From assembly GCA_010027395.1 (NCBI GenBank), contig RGVD01000008.1, positions 1 through 26,375 on the forward strand: a stretch of 26,375 nt of DNA, in the 5' to 3' direction. Of this stretch, positions 25,091-26,375 are shown in pieces. Position 1 is the stretch's first letter; every line of letters starts with the position of its first letter. The stretch comes from Bacteroidota bacterium. GTDB taxonomy: Bacteria; Bacteroidota; Bacteroidia; UKL13-3. The translations under genes and the position numbers were made by a program. The notes under the pieces were generated by a model. It was not told the origin of the DNA, searched no databases, and was given only the letters and a program-made list of their open reading frames with translations.

Positions 25091-25843
25091 TTATTCTTTT
25101 ATAAACTTCATGGTTTTGACACAACCATTTTCAGCTACAAATTTCAAAAAATAAATCCCTTTTGATAGATTAGAAATCTCAAGTTCGGTTTTAGCAGAAT
25201 GAATGACTGTTCTCGAAACTTCTTGACCATTGATATCGGTCAAAATAGCTTCCGCACCTTGAAATGCATCTTCAGAAACACTGATCTCTACCTTATCATT
25301 AGAAGGATTTGGGTACAAACTAATACTGTTAATATTATTAATCTCGCCAACATTACTGGCACCTTGAACGAAAATGGCATATTTTGAATTTGAATCTATT
25401 ATAGTTTGACTGATTGGTCCTAAAATGGTATTTGCTGTACCTTTAATTTTAAGCATTACCACTAATGGAAAATTTGTGTTTTTCATGGCTGAGGATGCGG
25501 TTCCTTTAATTGTTACGCAACCATTACCTCCGCCTTTAATACCACAATTAGCATTATGACAAGTATAAGTAAAACCTGCAGGCATACCTTTAACACCCGT
25601 AATGAACAAGCTATCAATGGTGGCATTAATATTTTGTCCTAAGTAATTAAAGATAGTATCTTTGGTAATATAAAACTGCAAAACTTGGCTATATGCCACA
25701 TTGGGCGTGGCGGCAGGCAACGAAGAAGGAAATACTCCAGATGATTTAATATTAGGATCGGGCACACATTGCGCTTTAACTCCCGCATAAGAAAATAAAA
25801 AAATTGTAATTAATAATGCAATTTGTAGAAATAACTTTTTCAT
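25091..25843 (-). CDS. Secreted protein with T9SS C-terminal sorting domain
   Basis: The protein has 250 residues from ATG 25843. This start gives the signal peptide MKKLFLQIALLITIFLFSYA ending VKAQ; the frame stays open upstream to 26020, but that part is antisense to the neighbouring receptor and has no signal. The mature part carries four Cys in a short stretch (about 100-125: CHNANCGIKGGGNGC) and the repeated structure GVFPSSLPAATPNVAYSQ typical of putative-Ig-like folds. The last 80 residues are a type A sorting domain: SLYPNPSNDKVEIS, then LTDINGQEV, then LSKGIYFLKF and a basic end. It is likely surface-exposed or released by T9SS. Function unknown. Confidence 0.87.
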   Translation of the reverse strand: MKKLFLQIALLITIFLFSYAGVKAQCVPDPNIKSSGVFPSSLPAATPNVAYSQVLQFYITKDTIFNYLGQNINATIDSLFITGVKGMPAGFTYTCHNANCGIKGGGNGCVTIKGTASSAMKNTNFPLVVMLKIKGTANTILGPISQTIIDSNSKYAIFVQGASNVGEINNINSISLYPNPSNDKVEISVSEDAFQGAEAILTDINGQEVSRTVIHSAKTELEISNLSKGIYFLKFVAENGCVKTMKFIKE

Positions 25844-25853
25844 ATTTGTTGTA

Positions 25854-26375
25854 ATGAATATTTTTTCAAGTTTAACATATAAATCAATTATTTGTATGTT
25901 TTTAATCTTAATTTTTACAAATAATCTACATGCCCAAAAAATACAGCTTAGTGGCAAGATAAATGATTTTGAAAGCAATGAAGCCCTTATGGGTGCCATT
26001 ATTTCTGTCGACAACAACAACGTTTCATCCTCGGATAATACTGGGAATTTCAGTTTTTATTACACTAATAAGAAACAATCCAATAAGGTAAAACTGCAAG
26101 TGATGTACCTAGGCTATGAAAGTTATTCAGACAGCATATTAATTACCAATCGCAGCGAAATAAACCTAAGCATAAAACTAAAAACAAACAAAACCCAGTT
26201 AGACCAAGTGATTGTTTCAGCAGGTAGGTACGAACAATCAGTAAAAAAAGTTACTGTATCAACCGAAGTCATCAAACCCTATTTGATTGAAAACCGTATT
26301 ACCACCAATATGGATAAGTTGGTTGACCAAATTCCAAGTGTGAATGTGGTGGATGGGCAAGTAAGCATAAGAAGC
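25854..26375 (+). CDS. TonB-dependent outer-membrane receptor, N-terminal part (3' end outside window)
   Basis: An open frame of 174 codons runs to the window edge. ATG 25854 gives a 28-residue signal peptide (MNIFSSLTYKSIICMFLILI, ending LHAQ). A later ATG at 25896 would leave a signal with no basic n-region, so I prefer the first. Residues 29-105 are a carboxypeptidase-regulatory-like domain (LSGKINDFESNEALMGAIIS, later VMYLGYESY), and from about 118 the plug begins (LDQVIVSAGRYEQSVKKVTV, then MDKLVDQIPSVNVVDGQVSI). This is the organisation of Bacteroidota TonB-linked receptors. The barrel is outside the window, so substrate class cannot be judged. Confidence 0.85.
   Translation, partial: MNIFSSLTYKSIICMFLILIFTNNLHAQKIQLSGKINDFESNEALMGAIISVDNNNVSSSDNTGNFSFYYTNKKQSNKVKLQVMYLGYESYSDSILITNRSEINLSIKLKTNKTQLDQVIVSAGRYEQSVKKVTVSTEVIKPYLIENRITTNMDKLVDQIPSVNVVDGQVSIRS

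Noticed and set aside
25844..26020. N-terminal extension of the 25091-25843 T9SS gene
   Set aside because: The extension is antisense to the receptor, whereas the internal ATG 25843 gives a proper signal peptide.

Overview
The window reads as chromosomal DNA from an AT-rich member of the Bacteroidota, probably a Chitinophagales/Sphingobacteriales-like or related environmental lineage. The evidence is: three secreted proteins of the type IX secretion (T9SS) style, two of them with complete C-terminal sorting domains of the 'YPNPS...G.Y.L' kind; many lipoproteins with a bare signal plus Cys; TonB-dependent receptors; and promoters matching the Bacteroidota pattern TTTG-N19-TAnnTTTG. No rRNA, tRNA, CRISPR array, integrase or transposase was seen. 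Gene content is mostly core or ordinary accessory, and I did not find a convincing new defence or mobile system.

Layout. (1) 1-5936, minus: the first 1,978 residues of a giant surface protein (two lectin-like sandwiches, fibronectin III, parallel beta-helix, tandem PPC-like domains). It is preceded by a roughly 500-base leader region with a well-formed promoter about 300 bases upstream. (2) 6444-9882, minus: a lipoprotein, a subtilisin-family protease with a large insert, and a small transaldolase/fructose-6-phosphate aldolase. (3) 9974-16759, minus: a FecA-like TonB receptor, a 74-residue secreted protein overlapping a T9SS cargo protein, a monohaem cytochrome lipoprotein and a dihaem cytochrome c peroxidase; this could be an iron/redox group. 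(4) 16833-19853, minus: an envelope operon of glycosyltransferase family 9, LptF/LptG-family permease and EamA transporter, with coding overlaps. (5) 19854-20471: an intergenic stretch with a palindromic element and the C-terminal remnant of an alpha/beta hydrolase. (6) 20472-21086, plus: ribosomal proteins L21 and L27 with a clear promoter and terminator. (7) 21199-25088: a lipoprotein (plus), a minus-strand pair of glutamate racemase and an inward-rectifier-type K+ channel, then a DUF2147 protein, a YbaB/EbfC protein and another lipoprotein on plus. (8) 25091-26375: a T9SS cargo protein (minus) and the start of another TonB-linked outer-membrane receptor (plus), diverging with only about 10 bases between their likely start codons.

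Functionally the window is dominated by the cell envelope: surface display, outer-membrane uptake, LPS assembly, peptidoglycan precursor supply and periplasmic redox. Points worth a second look are the long leader of the giant gene, the terminator hairpin that is also coding sequence for the K+ channel, the convergent stops two bases apart, the protease insert, and the cytochrome/FecA group.
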